A DNA stretch of 45,624 nucleotides from Sandaracinaceae bacterium (lineage in GTDB: Bacteria; Myxococcota_A; Polyangia; Polyangiales; JAFGIB01), in NCBI GenBank assembly GCA_017881055.1, contig JADGRF010000049.1, positions 1 through 45,624 of the forward strand, in the 5' to 3' direction. The notes below the pieces were generated by a model, which was given only the letters and a program-made list of their open reading frames with translations, made no database searches and had not been told where the DNA came from. Position numbers and translations under genes: made by a program. Shown one piece after another: positions 8,740-18,308 of this stretch. How positions within the stretch are numbered: the first letter of the stretch is position 1; every line of letters starts with the position of its first letter.

Positions 8740-11700
8740 TCGAGCACATCGTCGAGCTCTCCACGCGGCACCGATTCATCGTGCTCTGCGTGCTTGGCTT
8801 GTGCGCAGCCGCGGCCGCGTTTGGCATCGGTTCCGTAAAGCTAGACGCGTTGCCCGATATCACCACCAATCAAGTGTTGGTGCTGACCTCGGCGCCGGGC
8901 TTCTCTCCGGACGAGATCGAGCGGCGAGTCACCACGCCGATCGAGCTTGCGCTGGCGGGCGCACCGGGCTTGATCGAGCGTCGGAGCATTTCGCGCTTCG
9001 GAATTTCCTCGGTGACCGTCGTCTTCGAAGACAACGTGCCTGCGCAAGTTGCGCGCCAGGCCGTGATGGAGCGCTTGGCGCAAGCGCGCAGCCAGTTGCC
9101 GGACGGTGTCGGCGAGCCGGAGCTCGGGCCGCTCACCGGAGGCCTCGGTGAGATCTTTCATTTCACGCTGCACTCACCCGAGCGAACCCCAATCGAGCTG
9201 CGCGAGCTCGCGGAGCTGCGCGTCGCACCGATCTTGCGCAAGGTCCCAGGTGTGGTCGAGGTCAACAGTTGGGGTGGTGAGCGTCGCGCACTGGAGATCG
9301 ATGTGGACACGGGCCGGCTCGCGCAGCACGCACTGACGCTGCGCGATGTCGCCGATGAGGTCGCGCGCAGCGTAGGTACGGCACCCGGTGGCGCTATCCC
9401 GCGCGGGGAAGGCCGGCAGATGTTGCTCCGCGGCTTTTCGCGCCCCAATACGCCGGCAGACATTGCGGCGCTGCGTGTTCGAGTCGCGAGTGGCGGTGCG
9501 GTGCGCCTGTCCGATGTTGCGACGATTCGCGAGCGAGGCCTGCCACGGCTGGGGGCTGCGACTCAGAACGGCCGTGGTGAAGTCGTGTACCTGATGGTTC
9601 AGATGCTGCGCGACGAGAACGCGCTGCAGGTGATGCACCGGATCACGGCGGCGATGCCCGACGTGCGACGGGCGCTGCCGAAAGACGTCGCGCTCGACAT
9701 CGTGTACGACCGAAGCACGCTCGTGAACGCGACGCTTCACACCGTCGGCAAGAACTTGATCGAGGGTGGCTTGCTCGTGGTGTTCGTGCTGTTCGTGATG
9801 CTGGGCAGCGTGCGCGCTGGATTGATCGTCGCTGCGGTGATTCCGCTGGCGATGCTCGGCGCCGGCGTGGGCATGGCGCTCGGTGGCGTGGCCGGTAACT
9901 TGATGAGCCTCGGCGCGCTCGACTTCGGGCTCTTGGTCGATGGCGCGGTGGTGATGGTCGAGCATCTCTTCCATGAGCAGCTGCACAACCCGCCCGCGCA
10001 GGCTGAGACACGTACGTCGTGGATTGCGCGCGCGTCGGCCCATGTCGCGCGGCCGACGATGTTTTCGGTGTTGACCGTGCTCTTGGTGTACGTGCCGGTG
10101 CTCTCGCTGTCGGGGGTCGACGGCAAGATGTTCCGGCCGATGGCGATCGTCGTGGTGATGGCGCTCGCCAGCGCGCTGCTGCTTTCGCTGACCTTCGTGC
10201 CAGCCGCTGCGGCGCTCTGGCTGCGGCCGAACGACGTGCCGGCGCGTCCGCCGCGCCTAGTGCGCATGATCGAGCGTATGCACTTGCCGATTCTGGAAGT
10301 CGCGCGGCGCGTGCCAGGGCTCGTGGCGGCGCTGTCGGTCGTGGCGCTCGGGCTTGCGGGTTACGGTTTCTTGCGCTCCGGAACCGAGCTTGCTCCGCAG
10401 CTCGACGAGGGTGATCTCGTTCTACAGACGACACGCGCGGCAGATATTCGGCTCGAGCAAGCCGTGACCAGTGGTCTTGCGCTCGAAACAGCCGTGCGAA
10501 CGGTGCCGGAGGTCGAGCGCGTGGTGTCGCGCATCGGAAGTCCGGCGGTGGCTACCGACATCATGGGGCTGGAGCAGGCCGACATCTTCATTCGCTTGCG
10601 AGACAAGAGCGCGTGGCGCGTCGGCGTCGATCGCACGCGCGTGATCGCCGAGATCGAGCGTGCGATTCGCAAGGTCGACACGGACGTGGAGCTCGCCTTC
10701 ACCCAGCCGATTCAGATGCGCTTCAACGAGCTGCTCGGCGGCGCTGTCACCGACGTCTCGGTCAGCGTGTTCGGCGACGATCTAGCCGAGCTGCGCCGCG
10801 TTGCTACGCAGGTCGCTGCGCGCGTAGCCACGGTGCACGGAGCGGTGGATGTTCGAGTGCTGGCTCCGTCCGACGTCGATGTGCTCGACATCGAGCCGAA
10901 CTACGCGTCCGCCGCAGCGTTGCATGTGACCGCGCGTGACGTGCTCGACGCCGTCAGCGCGATGCGCGCCGGCCTGACCGTGGCGACCACCTACGACGGG
11001 CCCTTGGCCGTGCCGATCGTGCTGCGCGTGCCGGGCGCGGACACGCCCGGTGATGTGGGTGACGTGAGCATCGCCAACGCGAGCGGAGGGCTCGTGCCGT
11101 TCTCCGCGGTCGCGAAGCTTCGGCAGCGCGAGATCCCTAGCCTCGTGCAGCGTCTCGATGGCCAACGCCGCCTGATGCTGGGTTTCAACGTACGCGGCGC
11201 CGACCTGGGCTCGGTCGTGAGTGAGGCGAATCGCAAAGTGCAAGCGAGCGTGGCCTTGCCGCGCGGCTATCGTCTCGAGTGGGGTGGCCAAGCCGCCAGC
11301 TTGGGTGCGGCCGGCCAGCGTCTACTCGTGGTGATTCCGCTGGTTCTGCTGTTGATCGTCGGCCTCATGTTTCTGGTCTTCGGTAAGCTTGGCCCCGTGA
11401 TGCTGTTGCTCATGCACATTCCGTTCGCCAGCATAGGTGGCATCGCTGCGCTCTACGTGCGTGACATGCCGCTGTCGATCAGCGCCGCCATCGGCTTCAT
11501 CGCGCTGTCGGGCATCGCCGTGATGAACGGCATGGTGCTGCTCGTCCAAGTCCAGCAGTACGAAGCCAGCGGCATGCATCCAGCTACGGCCGCAGTGCTC
11601 GCTGCGCGCGAGCGCGCGCGACCGGTCGTGATGACCGCGCTCGTGGCAGCGCTCGGCTTTCTGCCGATGATGCTCGCGCACGGTGTCGGCGCCGAGGTGC

Positions 11701-11861
11701 AGCGTCCGTTGGCCTCCGTAGTCGTCGCGGGCCTCGTCACTTCGACGGGCACGACGCTCGTCGTGATGCCCGCGCTCTATCCGTGGCTGCGCTGGCCGTC
11801 GTGGCTGCGCGCCTCGCGCGCTCACAAGACCGAGGAGACCGATGCGCGTCTTGTTGGTTGA
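8736..11861 (+). CDS. Heavy-metal RND efflux pump, CzcA family
   Basis: A 1041-residue inner-membrane transporter with twelve expected membrane helices in the RND layout: one N-terminal helix, a periplasmic loop, six helices, a second loop and five more. Family motifs include LPDITTNQVLV near the N-terminus, DFGLLVDGAVVMVE in TM4 (Asp396, Asp402, Glu409, the proton-relay spacing of CzcA), GTELAPQLDEGDL, and AIGFIALSGIAVMNGMV in TM11. The TM4 DFG-x3-DG pattern is that of Zn/Co/Cd/Ni-exporting HME-RND pumps rather than Cu/Ag pumps. GTG 8736 overlaps the adaptor stop and starts the usual I-x-H-I-V-x-L-S N-terminus. The gene ends inside the response-regulator gene. Confidence 0.92.
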   Translation: MIEHIVELSTRHRFIVLCVLGLCAAAAAFGIGSVKLDALPDITTNQVLVLTSAPGFSPDEIERRVTTPIELALAGAPGLIERRSISRFGISSVTVVFEDNVPAQVARQAVMERLAQARSQLPDGVGEPELGPLTGGLGEIFHFTLHSPERTPIELRELAELRVAPILRKVPGVVEVNSWGGERRALEIDVDTGRLAQHALTLRDVADEVARSVGTAPGGAIPRGEGRQMLLRGFSRPNTPADIAALRVRVASGGAVRLSDVATIRERGLPRLGAATQNGRGEVVYLMVQMLRDENALQVMHRITAAMPDVRRALPKDVALDIVYDRSTLVNATLHTVGKNLIEGGLLVVFVLFVMLGSVRAGLIVAAVIPLAMLGAGVGMALGGVAGNLMSLGALDFGLLVDGAVVMVEHLFHEQLHNPPAQAETRTSWIARASAHVARPTMFSVLTVLLVYVPVLSLSGVDGKMFRPMAIVVVMALASALLLSLTFVPAAAALWLRPNDVPARPPRLVRMIERMHLPILEVARRVPGLVAALSVVALGLAGYGFLRSGTELAPQLDEGDLVLQTTRAADIRLEQAVTSGLALETAVRTVPEVERVVSRIGSPAVATDIMGLEQADIFIRLRDKSAWRVGVDRTRVIAEIERAIRKVDTDVELAFTQPIQMRFNELLGGAVTDVSVSVFGDDLAELRRVATQVAARVATVHGAVDVRVLAPSDVDVLDIEPNYASAAALHVTARDVLDAVSAMRAGLTVATTYDGPLAVPIVLRVPGADTPGDVGDVSIANASGGLVPFSAVAKLRQREIPSLVQRLDGQRRLMLGFNVRGADLGSVVSEANRKVQASVALPRGYRLEWGGQAASLGAAGQRLLVVIPLVLLLIVGLMFLVFGKLGPVMLLLMHIPFASIGGIAALYVRDMPLSISAAIGFIALSGIAVMNGMVLLVQVQQYEASGMHPATAAVLAARERARPVVMTALVAALGFLPMMLAHGVGAEVQRPLASVVVAGLVTSTGTTLVVMPALYPWLRWPSWLRASRAHKTEETDARLVG

Positions 11862-12582
11862 AGACGAAGTTCGCCTGGCGGAGCTGCTTGCGCAGTCGTT
11901 GCGCGAGGAGGGTCACGAGGTCAACGTGTGCCACGACGGCAAAGTCGCCGCGGAGCAAGCCGAGCGCGTGCCCTACGACGTGATCGTGCTCGACTGGGCG
12001 CTGCCGAGCATGGACGGTCTCGAGGTGCTGCGTCGCTTGCGCGCGCGCGGCCTGCACACGCCCGTCTTGCTCTTGTCGGCGCGCGGCACCGTGGGCGAGC
12101 GCGTGCAGGCCCTGCGCATGGGCGCCGACGACTACGTCGTGAAGCCTGTTGCGCTCGACGAGCTGTCTGCGCGCGTCGAAGCGCTTCATCGCCGCGCGTC
12201 GGGGCAAGAGCGCGTGGTCGAGCTCGCGGGTGTGCGCATCGACCATCGTGCGCGCAGTGTGATCGGTGCCTCGGGCACGGAGAGCTTCTCTGCGCGCGAA
12301 TATGCGGTGCTGTCGCTGCTGCTCGATCGCTTGGGCGACGTGGTCACGCGCTCCGAGCTGCTTTCCCAGGTGTGGGGTGCTGCGTTCGATGGCTCGCCGA
12401 ACGTCGTCGATGTCTACGTGGGCTACGTGCGCGCCAAGCTGCAGGCGGTGGCCGCCACGGCGCTCGTGCTCGAGACCGTGCGGGGCGTCGGCTATCGCTT
12501 ACGTGAGGCGCGTAGCTCGGAGCGCGCGCGCGACACGCTGCCGGGCGAGGCCTCAGCAACGCGCGGAAAGCGCGGAAAATGA
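11842..12582 (+). CDS. OmpR/CopR-type response regulator
   Basis: A 246-residue two-component regulator. The receiver domain (1-120) has acidic residues Glu7/Asp8, phospho-acceptor Asp51 (IVLDWALPSMDG), Ser79 and Lys101 (DDYVVKPV). The C-terminal winged helix (~140-225) has SAREYAVLSLLLDRLGDVV and the wing VRGVGYRL. A basic, disordered tail of ~20 residues follows. It starts 20 bases before the stop of the pump gene and ends in an ATGA overlap with the kinase gene. Operon position implies it switches on the efflux genes when the kinase senses metal; a candidate binding repeat lies at 6373. Confidence 0.93.
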   Translation: MRVLLVEDEVRLAELLAQSLREEGHEVNVCHDGKVAAEQAERVPYDVIVLDWALPSMDGLEVLRRLRARGLHTPVLLLSARGTVGERVQALRMGADDYVVKPVALDELSARVEALHRRASGQERVVELAGVRIDHRARSVIGASGTESFSAREYAVLSLLLDRLGDVVTRSELLSQVWGAAFDGSPNVVDVYVGYVRAKLQAVAATALVLETVRGVGYRLREARSSERARDTLPGEASATRGKRGK

Positions 12583-13931
12583 AGGTCCGTGTGCGCCTCC
12601 TGCTGTTCGGAGTCATGGCGCCCGCGGCCGGTCTCACGCTGGCGCTCCTGATCGCAGGGTTCACGTTTCGCGAAGAGCAACTCGCCTCCGTAGATCGCGA
12701 GTTGCGTGCGCGCGCCGCAGTGGAATCGGTCGGCGTGAGCGAGGGCGAGGGACTGCACCTGCACCTTGGACGCGCTCCGTTTGCGTCAGGCTTCTCGGAC
12801 TTCGATCCGCGTGGCGCTCTCTACGACGAGCAGCGCTTGGTCACGCACGATCCCTCCGGCAGCGCGGCACCTGGGCGTGGGCCCTTCGCGTACGAGCAGC
12901 TGAACGAGCCCCGGCTTTGGACTGCGGGTGGGCGTCGCGAGCTTGCGGTTGCCGTGCCCGGCGCCGACGCAGGTCGTTACGTGTTGCGCATGTCGTGTTC
13001 GCTGAAGCCCGTGCGAGAAACGCTGAACGCTTATCTGCGCACGACGACTGCCTTGATCGCGCTCGTCGTATTGCTGCTCGTCGCGCTGTGGACGTGGCTT
13101 GCCCGCTCGCTCAGCGACAGGCTCGAGCACATCACGCAGCGCTTGCCTGCCGGAGACGAGCTTCCGAGCTGGCAGGTCGAGCCCGGCGCTCCCGCAGATG
13201 AAATCACGGCGCTCGATTCCGCGTTGCAGGCTGCCTTCGGCCGCCTGCGAAAAGCCAAAGAAGCCCAGGATGAGTTCCTGGGTCGCGCCGCACACGAGCT
13301 CAAGACGCCGCTCGGTGTCATGGGAGCAGAGATCGATCTCGCCCTGCGCCGCGAACGCTCGGTCGACGAGCTCAGGCAAGCCCTCGTGGGTTCTCGTCGC
13401 GAGGTGCAGCGGCTAGCTCAGCTCTCGGAACGCTTGCTCGATCTGACCGCGGTCAGTGGGCTGCAGCTCGAGCACGCGGACGTGGATCTCGTGCGCGTGC
13501 TTTACGAAGCGGTGGACAGCGCCGAGGCTGCGTTCGACAACGCGGGCGTGAAGGTGCTCGTGCACGCACCGGGACAGGCGCTGTGCCGCGGCGACTCTCA
13601 GCTGCTGCGCCAAGCCCTCGACAACTTGCTGGCCAACGCGATTCGCTACGCACCCAAGGGCTCCACCATTCGCTGCGAAGTGAGCGTCCAGCGCGACAAG
13701 GTCAGCGTCGAGATCGCGGACGAGGGTCCTGGCATCCCAGAGAACGAGCACGACCGGATCTTTCAGCCGTTCGTGCGCGGCAAGTCCGCGCAAGGGCAGG
13801 GCACGGGCCTCGGACTTGCAATCGTGCAGGCGATTACCACGCGCCTGCACGGTGACGTGCAAGTCGTGCCGGCGCCGAACGGAGCCTGTTTTCGCCTGCG
13901 TTTTCCGGTGCCAAATCGCGCGTCGCAGTGA
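12579..13931 (+). CDS. Sensor histidine kinase of the metal-efflux operon
   Basis: A 450-residue inner-membrane kinase. It has an N-terminal helix (~5-27), a periplasmic sensor of about 120 residues, a second helix (~155-175), a HAMP-like linker, a dimerisation domain with His239 (RAAHELKTPLG), and an ATPase domain with N box (LLRQALDNLLANAIRYAP), G1 box (DEGPGIPE), F box (IFQPFVRG) and G2 box (GTGLGLAI). All catalytic boxes are intact. The sensor region lacks obvious His/Met clusters, so the ligand cannot be read off. It overlaps the regulator gene (ATGA) and ends three bases from the convergent glnD stop. Confidence 0.92.
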   Translation: MKVRVRLLLFGVMAPAAGLTLALLIAGFTFREEQLASVDRELRARAAVESVGVSEGEGLHLHLGRAPFASGFSDFDPRGALYDEQRLVTHDPSGSAAPGRGPFAYEQLNEPRLWTAGGRRELAVAVPGADAGRYVLRMSCSLKPVRETLNAYLRTTTALIALVVLLLVALWTWLARSLSDRLEHITQRLPAGDELPSWQVEPGAPADEITALDSALQAAFGRLRKAKEAQDEFLGRAAHELKTPLGVMGAEIDLALRRERSVDELRQALVGSRREVQRLAQLSERLLDLTAVSGLQLEHADVDLVRVLYEAVDSAEAAFDNAGVKVLVHAPGQALCRGDSQLLRQALDNLLANAIRYAPKGSTIRCEVSVQRDKVSVEIADEGPGIPENEHDRIFQPFVRGKSAQGQGTGLGLAIVQAITTRLHGDVQVVPAPNGACFRLRFPVPNRASQ

Positions 13932-13934
13932 AGT

Positions 13935-16637
13935 CTACGCGCTCGTGGCAAGCGGCACCGCCGGCAGCAGCACCGCTTCCAAGCCCGTGCGCAGCTGCTC
14001 CGCGCGTGCTCCCGGCGCGACTTTCTTTCCGTCGTGCTCGCTGACGTAGAACACGTCGATCACGCGTGAGCCCTCGGTGTTGATCTTCGCGACGTGGATG
14101 CTGATCCCGATCTCGTGCAGGGCCTGCGCGAGCGTGAACAGGAGTGCCGGGCGATCCGCCGTCACGACCTCGATCACCGTGTGCTGCTCGGACGCGCCGT
14201 GATCGATCACGATCTCGGTGAACACCGGCGGCAAGGCGCGTGCGCTGGGCCGCGACATGCGGGTCTGCAGCATCTTCGAGGCCTGCATTCGGCCTGCCAA
14301 GAGCTCGCGTAGGTCCCGCTCGACGCTAGGCAAGCGCTCGGCCACCACGCTCACCCCACGCGGGCTGCGCACCCAGAATAGGTCCACGGCCTGCACGCTG
14401 TCATTCGATAGCGGTCGCGAGTTGATCTGCGCGGAGTGGATCTCGAGACCGTTGGCCGAGATCGCCGCTGCGATCGAGGCCAAGAGGCCTGGTGTGTCAG
14501 CTGCCACGACGCACAATTGAACGATATCCGCGTGGGGCGGCGGCACCAGCGTCACGGTAGCGACGTCTGCCGGACGCAGCAGCGCGGCTTCGGCGTGTGC
14601 AACGATCGCGGCGGCAGAGCTCGACAGCAGGTAGCGCTCGGGCATGCCGTCCAGGAACTGTGCGGCCAGCTCGCGCTGCGGCGCGTGCGGCCATGCGCTC
14701 AGCACCTGCTCTCGGACCTTGCCGGCGCGGCCGCTCGCCTCGTGCGCTTGGCCGGACAGGCGGCGATCGCCTTCGCGCATGAGCGCGTCGAGCATCGCGG
14801 ACTTCCACGGGGTCATCGAAGCCGGGCCGGTCGTGGCGAGATCGGCGACCGTCAGCAGGAACAGATCACGCAAACCCTCGCGATCGCGCGTCTCGCGCAG
14901 CAGCTCGTCCACGGTGGCCGGGTCGTGCAGATCGCGGTGCGCGGCGATCAGGTACATCACGAGGTGCTTCTCGATCAGGTGACACGCGTCGTCGACGTCG
15001 TCCGGCGGCAGACCGAGCCGCGTGAGGATCGGTCGCGCCACCACGGCGCCGCGCCGCGCATGATCATGCCAGCCGATCCCCTTGCCGATGTCGTGCAGCA
15101 GTGTGGCCATGAACAGTGTGTGCGGTCGCGCGACCTCCGCTGCGAGCCGGCACGCGAGCGGCTGTTCGGCGGCAAAGTCGCCACGTGTCAGCGCACGCAG
15201 CCGATCCACCGCAGCCACCGAGTGAACGTCCACCGTATACACATGGTAGAGATCGTGATGCACGCGCCCGACCACCGGCGCGAACTCGGGAATCATCGCG
15301 ACGAGCAAGCCCACGTCGTGCAGCTCGGCGAGGATCGAGCCGTGACGAAAGCTGGCTTGGCGCGGGGTCGACACCAGTGTCACGAACAGCGCGTTCGCCT
15401 GCGGATCGGCACGCAGCGCGGTGCAGAACGCAGGCTCGCTCGCGGCCTGTGCAATCGCTTCCCGTGACTGCGCGAGCACCGGCATGTCCCGCTCGACCGC
15501 GAGCGCATACATGCGCAGCGCCAGCGTGGGGTCGTCGCGCAGCCTTTCCTGGTCTAGGCCCACGCCACCTTCGCAGGCGAGTAGGCCTCCGCCCAGATCC
15601 TGCTCGCGCGGCGGTCGCTTGCGTGCCCGACGCTTGGCGCGACCGATCATCTGCTCGCGCGCGCGCGTGATGGCGCGTGCGTGACGGTAGTAGTCCGACA
15701 TGAACGCTTCGACCATCGCGCGCCGGCGGTGCGCAGCTGACGCGCCAGGCAATGGTCCGACCACGGCCTCGTAGCCCATCAGTGGCGCGATCGCTTCTTG
15801 CTCACCGAACGTCAAGCGATCGTTGCGCCGCCCGGCGCGCGTATGCAGGTGATTGCGGACCGCCCACAGGAAATCCGCTGCACGCGCGATCTCTTCGGCG
15901 TGACGGGCCGTGATCACACAGAGGCGCTGCAGCTCGCCCAAGTCGCTCGTGCGAAAGCGTGCGCGCACCGCCCACAGCGCAAGATCCAGATCGCGCAGCC
16001 CGCCGGTTCCGCTCTTCAAGTCCGGCTCCAGCAGATAGACCGAATCGCCGAAGCGCTGGTAACGCTCCTCGGCCTGCTCCTCGAGGCGTGTGAGAAAGCT
16101 GGGCAGCTGCGCGTCGCCGAACACGGTGGCGTAGGCGCGCTCGCTGAGCTTGTCGGACAGCGCGGGGTTGCCGACCAGCGTGCGCAGATCGAGGAGCGCC
16201 GTGGCGGTGGGCAGATCGTGCCGGGCCGCGCTCACCGCCTCTTCGATCTCCACGACCTGGTGTCCAACGCTCAGGCCCGAGTCCCAGAGCGGATAGAGCA
16301 TCGACTCGACCAGCTCACGCAGCCCTGCGGACGGACCCTTGGTCAGAAAGCGCACGTCGAGATCGCTCTTGCAGCCGAGCAGCTGCCGTCCGTAGCCGCC
16401 GACAGCTGCAACCACGAAGCTCGCGCGGGGCACCTTGGGAGCAAGCGCCATCGCGCCTTCGTAGAGCTGGCGAAGCAGTCCGTCGATGATGCCTGCGTGG
16501 CGCCGAGCCAGCGGAACGCCTGCCGTGCGCGGGGACGCGAGCATGCCCAGCAGCTCTTGATTGTGGTCGTTCAGGTAGCCGCGAATCGCCAACGGCGGCG
16601 CACAACTAGGCCGCGAAGCTCGCGGAATGGACTGCAA
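13935..16637 (-). CDS. glnD: Bifunctional PII uridylyltransferase/uridylyl-removing enzyme
   Basis: A 900-residue cytoplasmic nitrogen sensor that uridylylates PII proteins when glutamine is low and removes UMP when it is high. Domains in order: nucleotidyltransferase with GGYGRQLLGCKSDLD (Gly80-Gly81, Asp92 and Asp94), the GlnD linker (LLEPDLKSGTGGLRDL), an HD hydrolase domain with LLHDIGKGIGWHDH, and two C-terminal ACT domains (DTPGLLASIAAAI and DRPALLFTLAQAL). All key residues of both activities are present and the length is normal. No PII or glutamine synthetase gene is adjacent. It converges on the metal kinase with a three-base gap, too short for a conventional terminator. Confidence 0.93.
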   Translation of the reverse strand: MQSIPRASRPSCAPPLAIRGYLNDHNQELLGMLASPRTAGVPLARRHAGIIDGLLRQLYEGAMALAPKVPRASFVVAAVGGYGRQLLGCKSDLDVRFLTKGPSAGLRELVESMLYPLWDSGLSVGHQVVEIEEAVSAARHDLPTATALLDLRTLVGNPALSDKLSERAYATVFGDAQLPSFLTRLEEQAEERYQRFGDSVYLLEPDLKSGTGGLRDLDLALWAVRARFRTSDLGELQRLCVITARHAEEIARAADFLWAVRNHLHTRAGRRNDRLTFGEQEAIAPLMGYEAVVGPLPGASAAHRRRAMVEAFMSDYYRHARAITRAREQMIGRAKRRARKRPPREQDLGGGLLACEGGVGLDQERLRDDPTLALRMYALAVERDMPVLAQSREAIAQAASEPAFCTALRADPQANALFVTLVSTPRQASFRHGSILAELHDVGLLVAMIPEFAPVVGRVHHDLYHVYTVDVHSVAAVDRLRALTRGDFAAEQPLACRLAAEVARPHTLFMATLLHDIGKGIGWHDHARRGAVVARPILTRLGLPPDDVDDACHLIEKHLVMYLIAAHRDLHDPATVDELLRETRDREGLRDLFLLTVADLATTGPASMTPWKSAMLDALMREGDRRLSGQAHEASGRAGKVREQVLSAWPHAPQRELAAQFLDGMPERYLLSSSAAAIVAHAEAALLRPADVATVTLVPPPHADIVQLCVVAADTPGLLASIAAAISANGLEIHSAQINSRPLSNDSVQAVDLFWVRSPRGVSVVAERLPSVERDLRELLAGRMQASKMLQTRMSRPSARALPPVFTEIVIDHGASEQHTVIEVVTADRPALLFTLAQALHEIGISIHVAKINTEGSRVIDVFYVSEHDGKKVAPGARAEQLRTGLEAVLLPAVPLATSA

Positions 16638-16747
16638 GACAGAAATGACTGCGCTCCTGTGACCGGCCCTATGACTGATCTCCAGGATAGCGCGCGATTG
16701 TTTCGGGAACGTTTACGGCGGGCTGGTACCCGAGGCCGCGTGGCGGC

Positions 16748-17379
16748 TCAGCGCTTTTTACGGCGCGCACGCCACACCTGGCCCAGGGTTTCGGCCGTGA
16801 GCACGCGCGCTGCCCAGCGCTCGAGCTGTTCTACCGATGCTGTCTGAACTTACAGAGAGCTTCCCGAACTTGAGGGTGAGCAGCTTGAGCACCAGGTCGG
16901 TACGGCCTTCGGCGCGGCCCTGCGCCACATACTTCCTAGCGAAATCGCTTTGATACTCGTACTTCGCTGGGTCCATGGCCTGCAGCGCCTCTCTTGCAGC
17001 TTTGCTTAGATCGAGAAAGCTCAGATCAAAATATAACTTGGAACGGTCGTCGTCGAGGCCAGCACCGGCATGCCGGGCAACCCATACGCCTCCGCAGGCC
17101 CACCGCGTAGACGGGCCACGCGAAGCGCTTAGGCGCATCGATCGCAAGCTGTACTTCGACGACGATGCCGAGCACGGGCTTGGGACCGCCCAGCCGTAGC
17201 ACCAGATCCGCGCGGTACTCGGCGGGCTGCACATCGGTCAGTTCTGCAGAGTCGACGCGTGCTCGGGCATGCGTCGGCAGGTCCACGTGCAACGCTTGCC
17301 GCAACAGCGTCGGCGCGAGCGCCGGCCGGTTGCGGAACAGTTGAAGTAGCGCTTCGCTCTTTGCATCGATCGAAGGCAT
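16748..17379 (-). pseudogene. Decayed remnant of a myxobacterial PD-(D/E)XK-like hypothetical family
   Basis: On the minus strand the frame starting at 17379 (MPSIDAKSEALLQLFRNRP) runs through ADLVLRLGG and IVVEVQLAIDAPKRFAWP to GCPAC near 17070. It then breaks. A second frame resumes with AGLDDDRSKLYFDLSFL and KYEYQSDFARKYVAQGRAEG, and a third near 16840 gives ASVEQLERWAARVLTAETLGQVW before a stop at 16748-16750. From memory, intact relatives (~300 residues, common in Polyangiales and annotated hypothetical) have these blocks in this order with roughly 90 extra residues at the first break. So the gene has an internal deletion and at least two frame changes. The D-x-n-E-V-Q core suggests an Rpn/transposase-like nuclease fold, which is tentative. 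Confidence 0.7.
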
Positions 17380-17971
17380 GGAGCGAGACGACCTGCGCGT
17401 CCTTTCGATCCTCGTCAGCTGGTTCTTCACCCATGCGGCGTGGGTGAACGCAGATCGCCTGTGCAAGCTCGCCGCCGCGCAGAAGCCAGCGCGTGTACGT
17501 GCGTTCTGGGCCGGGCTCGGCCGATCGATCTCGGTCAAGGACCGCCGTTTTGCGCCGCTCGGCAAGCTGCATCATGGTGCGCGCGTGGACCTCCTGCGGG
17601 CTGGCAGCGATTTTCAGGTCAAGCGCAACGGCGAAGACCCGCGCTTTGCATCCGGTCCTCTTCCGGTTCCCGCGAACGTGCTGCGCGAACGCTCGAGCGA
17701 CGTGCTCACCCCCGGGCAGCTTGCAGCGCGTCACAGCGCGTATCGTGCGCGCGTGATCATCGGCCCGAGCTATCGCGCGGACATGTGGGCTGCGCTGGAG
17801 CGAGAACCGCAGCTCCCGGCGGCAGAGCTGGCGCGGCGCACGTACGGATCGTTTGCGACCGCGTGGCACGTGCGACGGGATTTTGTGATCGCGCTGGAGG
17901 CTGATGCGGGGAAGCGAGCGCGTGGAGGGGCTCTGCGTCGCGCGTTGGGTGGAGTCCGGACGCCGAGGTGA
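17378..17971 (+). CDS. Unknown conserved protein, soluble, 197 residues
   Basis: A soluble protein without signal or membrane segment. Codon use and the lack of low-complexity sequence support a real gene. Recognisable stretches are VLSILVSWFFTHAAWVNADR, RVDLLRAGSDFQVKRNGEDP, VIIGPSYRADMWAALE and ELARRTYGSFATAWHV; the last resembles a short helix-turn-helix. I recall similar hypothetical proteins in myxobacteria beside nucleotidyltransferase-like genes, but no such partner is visible here. Its ATG (17378) lies inside the start of the divergent pseudogene (they share two bases), so its upstream region may have been lost in the same rearrangement and the 5' end may be incomplete. Confidence 0.6.
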   Translation: MERDDLRVLSILVSWFFTHAAWVNADRLCKLAAAQKPARVRAFWAGLGRSISVKDRRFAPLGKLHHGARVDLLRAGSDFQVKRNGEDPRFASGPLPVPANVLRERSSDVLTPGQLAARHSAYRARVIIGPSYRADMWAALEREPQLPAAELARRTYGSFATAWHVRRDFVIALEADAGKRARGGALRRALGGVRTPR

Positions 17972-17992
17972 CTACTGCGTTTGGGACTCCAG

Positions 17993-18217
17993 CTATTCGT
18001 CCACGGCCAACCCCAACGCCTCCAGCAACTCCAACCCCGTCAACCCGAGTGCCACGCCAGCGCCTTCGATCACGCCTAGCGCGTGACCAACGCTGCCCGA
18101 GACCCGCGAAACGTCCTCGATCATATGGTCCCCGAGCAGGGCTACCACGTCGTGTTGGGTCTCGCTGCGCAGAGTAGCGAGTGCATCGGTGATCGCTGCA
18201 ACGAGGTCTTCTCCCAT
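17993..18217 (-). CDS. Small acidic helical protein, 74 residues
   Basis: On the minus strand an ATG at 18217 opens a 74-residue frame (GEDLVAAITDALATLRSET, VVALLGDHMIEDVSRVSGSV, LTGLELLEALG) that is acidic, helical and has no signal peptide. It is divergent from the large helicase gene, 91 bases away. No family is recognised. A longer version is possible, since the frame stays open upstream, but residues upstream of Met look non-coding and would enter the helicase gene. Its composition (Leu, Ala, Asp, Glu) differs from the Arg-rich shadow frames, which favours a real gene. The tail GLTGLELLEALGL is consistent with a helical hairpin. Confidence 0.45.
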   Translation of the reverse strand: MGEDLVAAITDALATLRSETQHDVVALLGDHMIEDVSRVSGSVGHALGVIEGAGVALGLTGLELLEALGLAVDE

Positions 18218-18308
18218 GGGGCGAGCGTACTCGCGGACAGCCGCCTTGGGAGCTCGGTCCGGAACTGCACTATCGACATCTCCGCCGGCAGTCGTCACTC
18301 TACTCGCA

